A stretch of DNA of 5,723 nt from Xanthobacteraceae bacterium. GTDB lineage: Bacteria > Pseudomonadota > Alphaproteobacteria > Rhizobiales > Xanthobacteraceae. Below are positions 5,705 to 5,723 of this stretch, piece after piece (position 1 is the stretch's first letter; every line of letters begins with the position of its first letter). The notes beneath the pieces are model-generated. The model did no database searches. It saw nothing but the letters and a program-made list of their open reading frames with translations, and was not told the DNA's origin. Position numbers and translations under genes: made by a program. The stretch lies in NCBI GenBank assembly GCA_030036975.1, contig JASHSE010000483.1, positions 1 through 5,723 on the forward strand. Reading direction: 5' to 3'.

Positions 5705-5723
5705 TATAACGCGCGCCGCGCTT

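Overview
The window looks like chromosomal DNA from a GC-rich alphaproteobacterium, most likely of the order Hyphomicrobiales and close to Bradyrhizobium/Nitrobacteraceae. Three things suggest this. The surface proteins are of the NWTGFYIG-type beta-barrel class that is abundant in that order. The gene ends carry short Ala-rich signal peptides. A nested palindrome with CCCTCTCCC-type arms, typical of the intergenic repeats of these genomes, lies at the right end. The taxonomic placement is inference from style, not from a marker gene.

Layout. Positions 1-67 are a 15-bp tandem repeat that runs off the left edge. It may be coding on either strand, but no reading is secure. Positions 184-531 hold no convincing gene and must contain the promoter for what follows. 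Positions 532-1242 encode a small secreted outer-membrane beta-barrel (porin-family) protein. Nine bases later, 1252-4467 encode a 1071-residue protein made of a complete TonB-dependent receptor followed in the same frame by a second copy of the small barrel. Just downstream, 4585-4632 reads as the tail of a third barrel gene with an internal deletion. At 4653-5006 is a small secreted protein of unknown function with an EF-hand-like acidic loop. At 5102-5503 is a small exported protein with four EF-hand loops. A 137-bp nested inverted repeat (5568-5704) closes the window.

All the genes run on the plus strand and all encode exported proteins, so this is a cell-envelope locus. The first two are closely spaced and probably cotranscribed and translationally coupled. 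The receptor should use TonB energy to import an unidentified ligand. The paired barrel proteins may be structural or accessory to it. The last two genes may be linked by calcium binding, which is inference.

The most unusual feature is the double-barrel fusion. It sits beside a free-standing paralogue of its own C-terminal domain and what looks like a decayed third copy, which suggests local barrel-gene duplication, fusion and decay.
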